From: Desulfovibrio sp. | GTDB lineage: Bacteria; Desulfobacterota; Desulfovibrionia; Desulfovibrionales; Desulfovibrionaceae | Direction: 5' to 3' | NCBI RefSeq assembly: GCF_009712225.1 | Contig: NZ_WASP01000006.1 | Coordinates: forward strand, 350,448-414,447 | Length of the DNA stretch: 64,000 bases | Part shown: positions 36,359 to 43,573 of the stretch, piece after piece | Position numbering within the stretch: position 1 is the stretch's first letter | Layout: every line of letters starts with the position of its first letter | Notes under the pieces: generated by a model | Database searches by the model: none | Seen by the model: the letters and a program-made list of their open reading frames with translations, nothing else | Told to the model about the DNA's origin: nothing | Position numbers and translations under genes: made by a program

Positions 36359-37509
36359 CAGCCGTGGTCATTCCGGTGTACAACCACCGGGAAGGCGTGC
36401 GCAATGTGGTGCAGCGCGCCCTGGGCCATTGCAGCACAGTTATTGTGGTTGACGATGGCTCCACAGACGGCAGTGCTGACAGCCTGGAAGGCTTGCCCGT
36501 TACCCTTGTGCGCCTGCCGCGTAATGGCGGCAAGGGGGTCGCCTTGCTGGCTGGCGCAGCCGAGGCCACAAGGCTGGGTGCTGCCCACATGATTACGCTT
36601 GATGCAGACGGGCAACACTACCCGGAAGACATCCCGCTGTTTTTTCAGGCTATTGCGCAGAACCCCGGCGCGATTATTGTGGGATGCCGCGATTTTAGTG
36701 TGCCGCATGTGCCGGGTTCGTCCCGTTTTGGCAGGGCATTTTCTGCATTCTGGATGCGTGTGCAGACCGGTGCCCGGGTGCGCGACATGCAGAGCGGTTT
36801 TCGCGCCTATCCTTTGCGCTTGCTGGACTGTCTGAAATTTACCGAGCCTGGCTACGCCTTTGAGGTAGAGGTGCTGGTACGCGCCGTCTGGGCCGGATTT
36901 GAAGTACATGAAATAGACATTCGGGTGTATTATCCACCGCGGGAAGAACGTGTTTCACACTTCAAGGCATTCAAGGACAATGTTCGCATTTCTCTGTTGA
37001 ATACGCGGCTCACCATACGTGCGCTGGTGCCGGTGCCCTTTCGTCAGCACAATGTGGATGAGCAGGGCCGTATCTCCTTGTTGCGGCCCATGGATTCACT
37101 GCGTCGTCTGCTTGCAGACAGGGCAACACCGTGGCAGCTCGGACGTTCGGCTGCGGTGGCCATAGCGGTTTCCACACTGCCTTTGCCGGGCTTGCAGAGC
37201 ATTCTGCTTTTGTTGTGCATAGGCTGGCTGCGCTTGAGCAGGCTTTGTGCACTAGCCATGATTCCGCTCACGTGGCCGCCTTTTGTGCCGGGACTTGGGG
37301 TTTTGCTGGGTTACAGGCTGCGCAATGGCAACTGGCTGACAGAATTTTCTTTGCAAACCCTTGGCTACGAAGCTCCTCAGCGCATACTGGACTGGCTGGT
37401 GGGCGCGCTGGCGCTTGCTCCTGTACTTGGCCTGCTGGCTGGGGCCGTAGTATGGATACTGGCCTGCCTAGCTGCGCACGGAATGGCGCAACGGTGCGAC
37501 GATGCATAA
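36346..37509 (+). CDS. Family 2 glycosyltransferase fused to DUF2062 membrane domain
   Basis: The 387-residue product has a GT2 catalytic domain (VVIPVYNH, VDDGSTDGSAD, LDADGQHYPED with the DxD metal site) over residues 1-230. A membrane domain follows with LPLPGLQSILLLLCIGWLRL and WPPFVPGLGVLLGYRL, the DUF2062 pattern, and a final hydrophobic helix. It probably adds a sugar or similar polar group to the polyene lipid on the cytoplasmic face. ATG 36346 overlaps the thioesterase gene by 13 bases. Confidence 0.88.
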   Translation: MPPVTAVVIPVYNHREGVRNVVQRALGHCSTVIVVDDGSTDGSADSLEGLPVTLVRLPRNGGKGVALLAGAAEATRLGAAHMITLDADGQHYPEDIPLFFQAIAQNPGAIIVGCRDFSVPHVPGSSRFGRAFSAFWMRVQTGARVRDMQSGFRAYPLRLLDCLKFTEPGYAFEVEVLVRAVWAGFEVHEIDIRVYYPPREERVSHFKAFKDNVRISLLNTRLTIRALVPVPFRQHNVDEQGRISLLRPMDSLRRLLADRATPWQLGRSAAVAIAVSTLPLPGLQSILLLLCIGWLRLSRLCALAMIPLTWPPFVPGLGVLLGYRLRNGNWLTEFSLQTLGYEAPQRILDWLVGALALAPVLGLLAGAVVWILACLAAHGMAQRCDDA

Positions 37510-38404
37510 CAAACGTCCAACCGTTGATACGCTTGGTTCCCGACTTCAGTACGGTTTTTTTGAAGTTCTGGTACATTGCAGAATGCTCTTTGTGGCGCGT
37601 ATGGTGTTGGCTTTTGTTGTATTGTATTATGCCATGCTGCCCCATGTGCGCCAGCGGTGCGCGGCCTATATTGAACGTCGTTTTCCCGACGCAGGGGGGT
37701 GGCGCAGGTTTGCGCACGCCTACCTCCTGTACCTGAACTTTGGGCAGGTGCTGTTGGACCGGATGATTGCCGGAGTAACGGGTCGTTTTCCTTTTTGCGA
37801 AACAGACCAGCATGTGCGGCAGTGTTTTGTTGAGGCCGGGGACAACCCGCATGGCTGCATTGTGCTGACTGCGCACATTGGCGCTTGGCAGGTGGGCATT
37901 GCCGGGCTTGACCAGTTCGACCGACCGGTGAATGTGGTACAGTTGTATAACCCGACAGATCAGGGCAAACACTATTTTCAGCACGGCAAGGGCCGGCCTT
38001 TCAGAATCATCGATTCTGCTGATCCTGTGGGTTCGATGGTAGAGGCTGCTGCAGCGTTGCAGCGTGGCGAGGTGGTTTGCCTTATGGGTGACCGCCTGCA
38101 TGGCACACGGCAAACGGGGCAGGGGGTGGATGTGGCTTTTATGGGCGGCAGTATTCGCGTTCCGGTCAGCGCATACGCCCTTGCGTCCATCACCGGGGCA
38201 GAACTGCTCATGCTTTTTACCGTGCGCGAAAATGGCGTAACCAGAGTTTTCAAGGCAGAGCGGCTGGCCGTTCCTGCTGGTTTGCCGCGCCGCGATGTTC
38301 TTGTTTTTCAGCCGTATGCACAGCAGTTTGCCGCAGCCATGGAGACAGTTGTGGAACGGCATCCTTACCAGTTCTTTAATTTTTACGATATGTGGTCGCA
38401 ATGA
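37502..38404 (+). CDS. LpxL/HtrB-like lipid acyltransferase
   Basis: The 300-residue product has a membrane-proximal N-terminal helix (MVLAFVVLYYAMLPHV) and the acyltransferase segment TAHIGAWQVGIAGL in place of the usual NHxGNWE of LpxL, followed by GDRLHGTRQ and FMGGSIRVPVSAYALA. It probably O-acylates the polyene lipid or its glycerol/sugar carrier. Overlaps the glycosyltransferase gene by 8 bases and the ACP gene by 4. The acidic residue of the HX4D/E motif is not obvious, so catalytic detail is uncertain. Confidence 0.82.
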   Translation: MHNKRPTVDTLGSRLQYGFFEVLVHCRMLFVARMVLAFVVLYYAMLPHVRQRCAAYIERRFPDAGGWRRFAHAYLLYLNFGQVLLDRMIAGVTGRFPFCETDQHVRQCFVEAGDNPHGCIVLTAHIGAWQVGIAGLDQFDRPVNVVQLYNPTDQGKHYFQHGKGRPFRIIDSADPVGSMVEAAAALQRGEVVCLMGDRLHGTRQTGQGVDVAFMGGSIRVPVSAYALASITGAELLMLFTVRENGVTRVFKAERLAVPAGLPRRDVLVFQPYAQQFAAAMETVVERHPYQFFNFYDMWSQ

Positions 38405-38673
38405 TGACAAAAAATGAATTGGAATCTGCCCTGAAAGTGGCAATTATTGACGGTCTGCGCCTTGAAGATGTTACTGTTGAAGATATTGATTCTTCGGCTC
38501 CGCTGTTTGGCGATTCCGGCCTGATGCTGGATTCGTTGGACGCTGTGGAGCTTGTGGTGGTCGTTGAAAAGCATTTTGGCGTTGCCATTGCAGATGCCGA
38601 AGAAGCGCGCAAGGCCTTTACCTCTGTAAGCGGGCTTGCAGACTTTATCATCACCCGCAAAGCGCAGGCGTGA
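38401..38673 (+). CDS. Acyl carrier protein 2
   Basis: The 90-residue acidic protein has the attachment site LMLDSLDAVE (Ser45) and the following VELVVVVEKHFG helix. Its first helix and loop differ clearly from ACP1 (30034), so the two may load different enzymes, for example starter and elongation. Start overlaps the preceding acyltransferase stop (ATGATGA). Confidence 0.9.
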   Translation: MMTKNELESALKVAIIDGLRLEDVTVEDIDSSAPLFGDSGLMLDSLDAVELVVVVEKHFGVAIADAEEARKAFTSVSGLADFIITRKAQA

Positions 38674-38681
38674 GAATAACA

Positions 38682-39899
38682 ATGCAGCACGGCTCTGGTG
38701 TTGTTGTAACAGGCATGGCCTGCCTGTGCGCGGCGGGCGATACCCCAGCTGCGGTGCTGGATGGCCTGCAAAACGGGCGGCGTGGGCTGGTTGCGGCATC
38801 TGTGCTGGACAGTCGCGCATTACCGTATCCGTTTTTTGGGCTGGATGAAAAGTATTTTCCCGGCGGGCGCAAGCATTCCGCGCAGGATACCCTTACGCTT
38901 GCCAGGGCCGTATGCCGCAGCGCGCTTGCCGAGGCAGCGCTGCCGCAGCATCTGTTGCGCGAGGCGGGCGTTGTGCTGGGCACAACAGCAGGGAGTGCAT
39001 CGCATTTTTTGGAGGCTTATGCCGCCAGCCGCGAAGATGCGGCAGGGCAATCCACAGCAGATTCTGCCAGCTGCCCATGCCTCGCACCCTGTGCCGACCG
39101 CGACGACTACTTTAGCGCCAATCTGGCGCTGGAGATGGACGTGGACGCCCGTGGCCCGCGCCTTACGGTTACCGATGCCTGTACTTCTGGCGCAGACGCC
39201 ATAGGGCTGGCAATGGATCTCATCACCTCCGGGCAGTGCCAGTGTGTGCTGTGCGGCGGTGCTGACGCTCTGAGCCTTGTGCCGCATACCGGCTTTGCGC
39301 GGCTGATGATATATTCCGACCAGCCCTGCCGTCCCTTTGACCGCGACCGCAAAGGCCTGAATCTTGGTGAGGGTGCTGCCGCGCTGGTTCTGGAAAGTGC
39401 CGAGCATGCGCGCAGGCGTAACGCCAATGTGCTGGGGCTGGTGCTGGGCTATGGCAACGCATCTGACGCGCACCACTTTACCGCGCCGCATCCTGAAGGG
39501 CGGGGTTTGGCTTCTGCCATACGCTCGGCCTTGCGCCAGGCAGGCCTTGCGGCGGCAGACATTGCCTTTGTGAATGCCCATGGCACGTCTACCCTTGAAA
39601 ATGACAGGGTTGAAGGACGGCTTTTACGCACCATGCTGCCGGGTGTACCCGTATGGGCCAGCAAGGGCGGCACCGGACATACCCTTGGAGCTGCTGGCGC
39701 GCTGGAAGCGGTGCTGACTCTTGAAGCCCTGCGCTGTGGCACAGTTCCGGCCTCACCGGGATTCAGCTCTGTTGATCCCGAAATCGGTTTTGCGCCCACG
39801 CAGAGCCCACTTCCGGCTGTCTTACCTTGTGCGCTTTCAACCTCACTGGGCTTTGGCGGCGGCAATGCCGCCCTGGTGATGGGGAGGGCCAGACCATGA
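38682..39899 (+). CDS. Beta-ketoacyl-ACP synthase III-in-cluster (catalytic KS, ApeO-like)
   Basis: FabF-type fold, 405 residues, triad intact: TDACTSG (Cys), NAHGTSTLEND (His) and GGTGHTLGAAGA (His). It is followed, with a 4-base overlap, by a shorter ketosynthase-like gene lacking the catalytic Cys. The pair resembles the KS and chain-length-factor arrangement of type II polyketide synthases and of ApeO-ApeC. Start: ATG 38682, or GTG 38670 overlapping the ACP stop. The label III refers only to order in this operon, not to FabH. Confidence 0.9.
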   Translation: MQHGSGVVVTGMACLCAAGDTPAAVLDGLQNGRRGLVAASVLDSRALPYPFFGLDEKYFPGGRKHSAQDTLTLARAVCRSALAEAALPQHLLREAGVVLGTTAGSASHFLEAYAASREDAAGQSTADSASCPCLAPCADRDDYFSANLALEMDVDARGPRLTVTDACTSGADAIGLAMDLITSGQCQCVLCGGADALSLVPHTGFARLMIYSDQPCRPFDRDRKGLNLGEGAAALVLESAEHARRRNANVLGLVLGYGNASDAHHFTAPHPEGRGLASAIRSALRQAGLAAADIAFVNAHGTSTLENDRVEGRLLRTMLPGVPVWASKGGTGHTLGAAGALEAVLTLEALRCGTVPASPGFSSVDPEIGFAPTQSPLPAVLPCALSTSLGFGGGNAALVMGRARP

Positions 39900-40792
39900 G
39901 TACTGCGCTTTCTGTGGCAGGTGCCGGGCTAGTGCACAGTCTGGGCGGCAAGGATGCCCTTGCAGCCGTACAGCTTGGGCAAACCCCTGTCTTTTCCACT
40001 CCTGATGTTTCATCGCTCGCGGCATTGTTGCCGGGTGTTTCGCTGCGCCGCATTCCGCGTTATGCGCGCATGGCGCTTTTGGCCGCAGTGCAGGCTCTGG
40101 ATGAGGCTGGCTGGCGGCAAAAAGAAGTGTTGCACAATACCGCGCTTGTTTTTGGCACTGCCTACAGCAGCTCGCAAATGAGCATGGATTTCATGGATTC
40201 CATTCTGGACAATGGGCCACATCTGTCCTCGCCAACTGCCTTTTCACACGCTGTTAATAATATGGGCGCTGGCCTGCTCAGCCTGTTGCTTGGTATTGAG
40301 GGGCCGTGTTTTACCATTTCGCAGTTTGAGCTTTCTTTTGCCGGGGCTGCAAGCACTGCAACAGCTTTGCTGAACGCGGGACGTGTAGAGAGGGTTTTGC
40401 TGTGTGCCGTAGACGAATGCGACAGCCGTTTTCTTCACTGCTGCCCTCAGTACCTGCAAGGCAAGCACCCGCTGACCGAAGGGGCTGTTGCCCTGTGTCT
40501 GACCAGAGAAATGGCGGGTACCTCATTATTGCGGGTATGCTGGGAGCAGCAACCTGAAGTATGTGCCCCTGTTTTCGCCTCTGGAACTGCCGCCGGGCCC
40601 GCTTCTGGGACAGCATCTGGACCAGACTGGATAAATAATGAGTACCTGTATGGGCATGGTCCATTGGCGCAGGCTCTGGATGTGATGCTGGCCTTGAACA
40701 TGGCGCAAACCGCCAGGGCCAAAGTTGTTAACTGTGTCTGCGCTGCTGCTGTGAGCGGCAGGCAGGCCATAATTGAAGTGCGGGGTGCATAA
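39896..40792 (+). CDS. Ketosynthase-like protein without active-site Cys (chain-length-factor-like)
   Basis: The 298-residue product is about 100 residues shorter than its partner. It keeps the ketosynthase scaffold (FSHAVNNMGAGLLSLLLGIEGPCFTIS) but where partners read SAACASG it has SQFELSF, so the nucleophilic Cys is replaced by Glu. The His motifs are also missing. This is expected of a chain-length factor (ApeC-like) that forms a heterodimer with the preceding KS. The C-terminal part carries an unusual Gly/Ala/Ser repeat (ASGTAAGPASGTASGP). Confidence 0.82.
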   Translation: MSTALSVAGAGLVHSLGGKDALAAVQLGQTPVFSTPDVSSLAALLPGVSLRRIPRYARMALLAAVQALDEAGWRQKEVLHNTALVFGTAYSSSQMSMDFMDSILDNGPHLSSPTAFSHAVNNMGAGLLSLLLGIEGPCFTISQFELSFAGAASTATALLNAGRVERVLLCAVDECDSRFLHCCPQYLQGKHPLTEGAVALCLTREMAGTSLLRVCWEQQPEVCAPVFASGTAAGPASGTASGPDWINNEYLYGHGPLAQALDVMLALNMAQTARAKVVNCVCAAAVSGRQAIIEVRGA

Positions 40793-42003
40793 TGGAGTCC
40801 TGGCCACTTGATCGGATTCCACAACTTGATTTAAGGGCCATAACGGCCATTGTGCAATCTGTAGCACAAACAGAATTGAGCCAGTACAGCCCACTAAGCT
40901 TTGCGGCTCGGACTCCACACGAGTTCGCGTCCATGCGATGGGAAGCGCTGGGCCTTGATGGGGCAGTGTTGGAAAATGTGGCACAGAGGTGCAACGCCAT
41001 GTTTCACACAACTGCGACAGCACCCGGGGTTGGGGCGCTGTGCGGCGATTTGGCGCAACAGGTTTTGCAGCAGTGGGAAAACAGCGATCGTTCGCTCACG
41101 TTTTTTACTTCCGGTTCAACCGGAAAACCCAAACCCTGCACGCATAAAGAAAGCCATATTCGGCAGGAAGTGACCAGTCTGGCCCCCATTGTGGCCGACA
41201 GAACCTCGGCTCTGGTTACGGTTCCCATGCATCACATGTATGGCTTTACCTTTGGGCTGCTGTTACCCCTGAGCCTGGGCGTGCCCATTCGCAGCGTGCC
41301 GCCATTGCCCACAACGGTTGAAGCGCAGATGTGCCCCGGTGATCTTGTTATCAGCATACCCTTGTTGCTGTCGCGCTTTGTGGATATGCGAGGGTGGCAG
41401 ACCACCTCCTCTGAAGCGGGACAGGGTATAACCCTGCTAACCGGAACTTCGCCCACGCCGCCAGAGGTGATGTATGCGCTGGAGCGGCAGGCATTTCGCG
41501 TCATGGAGTTTTTTGGGTCGTCCGAAATGGGCGTGGTTTGTGGCCGCTTTGAGCCTGAGGCCGATTATGAGCTGCTGCCCCATGTAGAGCGTGGGGAAGG
41601 GGAGCATATCAACGCACTGGTGCGCTGCCTGCCGGACGGCCTGGTGCAGCACTACCCCCTGATGGATAACGTAACCTGGACAGGCCAACGGCATTTGCGC
41701 CCGGGCGCACGCATCGACAAGGCCGTGCAGGTGGGGGGCATCAATGTGTTTCCCCAGTATGTGGCTTCGGTAATTGAGCGGCATGAAGGGGTCAAACAGT
41801 GCCTGGTGCGGCTAATGCGGCAGGACGAGGGGTACAGGCTCAAAGCCTTTGTTGTGCCAGCGCCGAATTGTGATGTTCCGGCACTGCACAAGGCCCTGGT
41901 TCAGTACGCACGCCGTGAGCTGAGCGACGTGCAGCGCCCCGGAGCCTATACCTTTGGCCCGGATATTCCCCGAGGGCCGCTTGGTAAGCCCATGGACTGG
42001 TAA
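40792..42003 (+). CDS. AMP-dependent acyl ligase (ApeH-like)
   Basis: Adenylate-forming enzyme of 403 residues, shorter than standard (about 500), as in aryl polyene loci. Core motifs are FTSGSTGKPK near residue 108, VPMHHMYGF, EFFGSSEMG near 245 and a C-terminal lysine in PLGKPMDW. It probably activates an aryl or acyl acid and loads it on an ACP as starter. TAATG overlap with the previous gene. It is the last gene of the operon; no strong terminator was seen after it. Confidence 0.87.
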   Translation: MESWPLDRIPQLDLRAITAIVQSVAQTELSQYSPLSFAARTPHEFASMRWEALGLDGAVLENVAQRCNAMFHTTATAPGVGALCGDLAQQVLQQWENSDRSLTFFTSGSTGKPKPCTHKESHIRQEVTSLAPIVADRTSALVTVPMHHMYGFTFGLLLPLSLGVPIRSVPPLPTTVEAQMCPGDLVISIPLLLSRFVDMRGWQTTSSEAGQGITLLTGTSPTPPEVMYALERQAFRVMEFFGSSEMGVVCGRFEPEADYELLPHVERGEGEHINALVRCLPDGLVQHYPLMDNVTWTGQRHLRPGARIDKAVQVGGINVFPQYVASVIERHEGVKQCLVRLMRQDEGYRLKAFVVPAPNCDVPALHKALVQYARRELSDVQRPGAYTFGPDIPRGPLGKPMDW

Positions 42004-42306
42004 GGTGGTTCAGGCAAGCAGGGACAGAAGATTAAAAAAATATAATTGTGATGACAGATCACTGTAAAATTTTTTGCCAACCTTGTTTGGGATGGTTCTG
42101 TGGTTCAGGCTTCCATGGTTACTGCCAATAACCAATGGGCCACATTGGTAGATAATCGACCACATCAACGCTGGCTGGCCAGCGGCCCGCCTTCTTCTTT
42201 ATCGCCTGCCTGGTTTACGTCAATGGGCATGGGCTTGTTGCGGATCCGTTTTGAGTTGGAGTGGGGTGTAGCTGAGACAAGCAGAGGGTTGGGCTGTCTT
42301 CATTGT
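42004..42306. other. Gap after the polyene operon
   Basis: 303 bases between the convergent operon end and the M23 gene. A weak 5-bp hairpin (GTGAT / ATCAC near 42047-42057) before an AAAATTTTTT tract may end the operon. No gene seen. Confidence 0.4.
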
Positions 42307-42876
42307 TTATCCCCAGCAAACAACAGATAAAGGGTCTACCTGCTGATTGAACTTAAGAACTTCAAAATGCAGGTTTACACCTGTAGTTCTGCCAGTTCTG
42401 CCGACAGTTCCAATTGTCTGGCCAGCCTTTACTTTTACACCTCCCTTTACTGTTATCTTATCAAGATGTGCATAGCGGGTTACTAGGCCGTTGCCATGGT
42501 CAATCTCTATCATGTAGCCGTATGCGCCCTTGCGGCCAGCAAATGTTACATGCCCCGTGGCTGCAGAAACAACCGCCGCGCCACGTTTGGCGCTTAAATC
42601 GACACCTTTGTGCTCTCGTGCCTTCTTTTTTTTGCTCAGCTTGCGATTGCCATAATTAGAAGAAAGTGTGCCCTTTGTTGGCATTACATGCAGGTCTGAG
42701 GTGCTGGAATCTGTGATCTTGCCGTTTTCGACAGGTTTGCGAAGCTTTTCTGTGTAGTTGTCGGCGCGAATGTCGGCATTATTGTCAAGCCGTGGAGTGT
42801 GGGGATTTGTATTGCCAACACAAGCTGAAGTAATCAATGCAATTATGGCAATGGAAAATAAACGTGAATATCGCAT
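42307..42876 (-). CDS. M23/LytM-domain lipoprotein, HxH motif altered
   Basis: The 189-residue product has lipobox TSAC (Cys18), a short linker and a C-terminal LytM domain with EHKGVDLSA (zinc ligands His, Asp) and RYAHLDKI. The closing motif reads VNLHFEV, so the first His of the usual HLHFE is an Asn. Family members lacking catalytic residues (EnvC, NlpD) act as amidase activators; whether this one cuts peptidoglycan is uncertain. ATG 42876 follows AGGAG. Confidence 0.88.
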   Translation of the reverse strand: MRYSRLFSIAIIALITSACVGNTNPHTPRLDNNADIRADNYTEKLRKPVENGKITDSSTSDLHVMPTKGTLSSNYGNRKLSKKKKAREHKGVDLSAKRGAAVVSAATGHVTFAGRKGAYGYMIEIDHGNGLVTRYAHLDKITVKGGVKVKAGQTIGTVGRTGRTTGVNLHFEVLKFNQQVDPLSVVCWG

Positions 42877-42950
42877 TTTACTCCTGATATGTTTTATGCA
42901 TGGTGATGATGTGATTTCAGGCAAATAGTTATGAATGATTGTGAATGTAA

Positions 42951-42993
42951 TACAACACGCTGCATGAGTAATTATCCCATGCAGCGTGTTGTA
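42951..42993 (-). terminator. Hairpin after the TPR gene
   Basis: Perfect 16-bp arms TACAACACGCTGCATG / CATGCAGCGTGTTGTA with an 11-base loop, 8 bases after the end of the minus-strand TPR gene. T tract is weak (TTGTATT). Confidence 0.65.
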
Positions 42994-43000
42994 AACAAAT

Positions 43001-43573
43001 TTATATAGAATCTATTTCTTTTTTTATGGCCTTCACTGCATCTTTTTCTTCGGGTTTGGCGTCGAGGGCTTTTTGAAAATAGGTTTTGGCCTTGCCAGCA
43101 TCCTTGATTTCATACTTATAAATCATGCCAAGGTAGTACAGGGCATGATAGGCTCCTGCATCTAGGGCCACAATCTGTTCAAAATCGGTGATGGCATCCT
43201 GGTATCGTTCGGCCTGCAACAGCGCCATACCACGATGGTTAAGCGCATTGGCATCGGTGGGGGTAATCGCCACAACCTTTGACCAGAATTGCACAGCCTT
43301 ATCCCATTCTTCGTTACGACTGAAGGATTCTGCAATTTCCTGCAATGCTTCCACGTCTGTGGGGTTATCCTTCAGGCGTGCCATAAGTGCCGCGATGTTA
43401 GATTGTGAATCGCCAGCGGTAGTGCGCGTTGCCTCCTGACGGCCATCAGGAATGCCAGCACCATTTACAAGCAGGGTCATGAAGATTGCCATGAGGCCAA
43501 AAGCCACAATGGTCACAATCATCTTTTGCAGAGAAGTCACTTCCGAGGGCTGGATGCGTTTTTTAGCGGACAT
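43001..43573 (-). CDS. Membrane-anchored TPR protein, possible cytochrome c biogenesis factor (CcmI/CycH-like)
   Basis: The 190-residue product has one N-terminal membrane helix (MIVTIVAFGLMAIFMTLLVN) and three TPR units from about residue 75 (AVQFWSKVVAITPTDANALNHRG, AITDFEQIVALDAGAYHALYYLG, AKTYFQKALDAKPEEKDAV). It overlaps ccmF by 11 bases, so it is coupled to it. CcmI-type proteins hold apocytochrome c for the heme lyase; this shorter form would fit but is assigned by context. GAGGAGG precedes ATG 43573. Confidence 0.8.
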   Translation of the reverse strand: MSAKKRIQPSEVTSLQKMIVTIVAFGLMAIFMTLLVNGAGIPDGRQEATRTTAGDSQSNIAALMARLKDNPTDVEALQEIAESFSRNEEWDKAVQFWSKVVAITPTDANALNHRGMALLQAERYQDAITDFEQIVALDAGAYHALYYLGMIYKYEIKDAGKAKTYFQKALDAKPEEKDAVKAIKKEIDSI

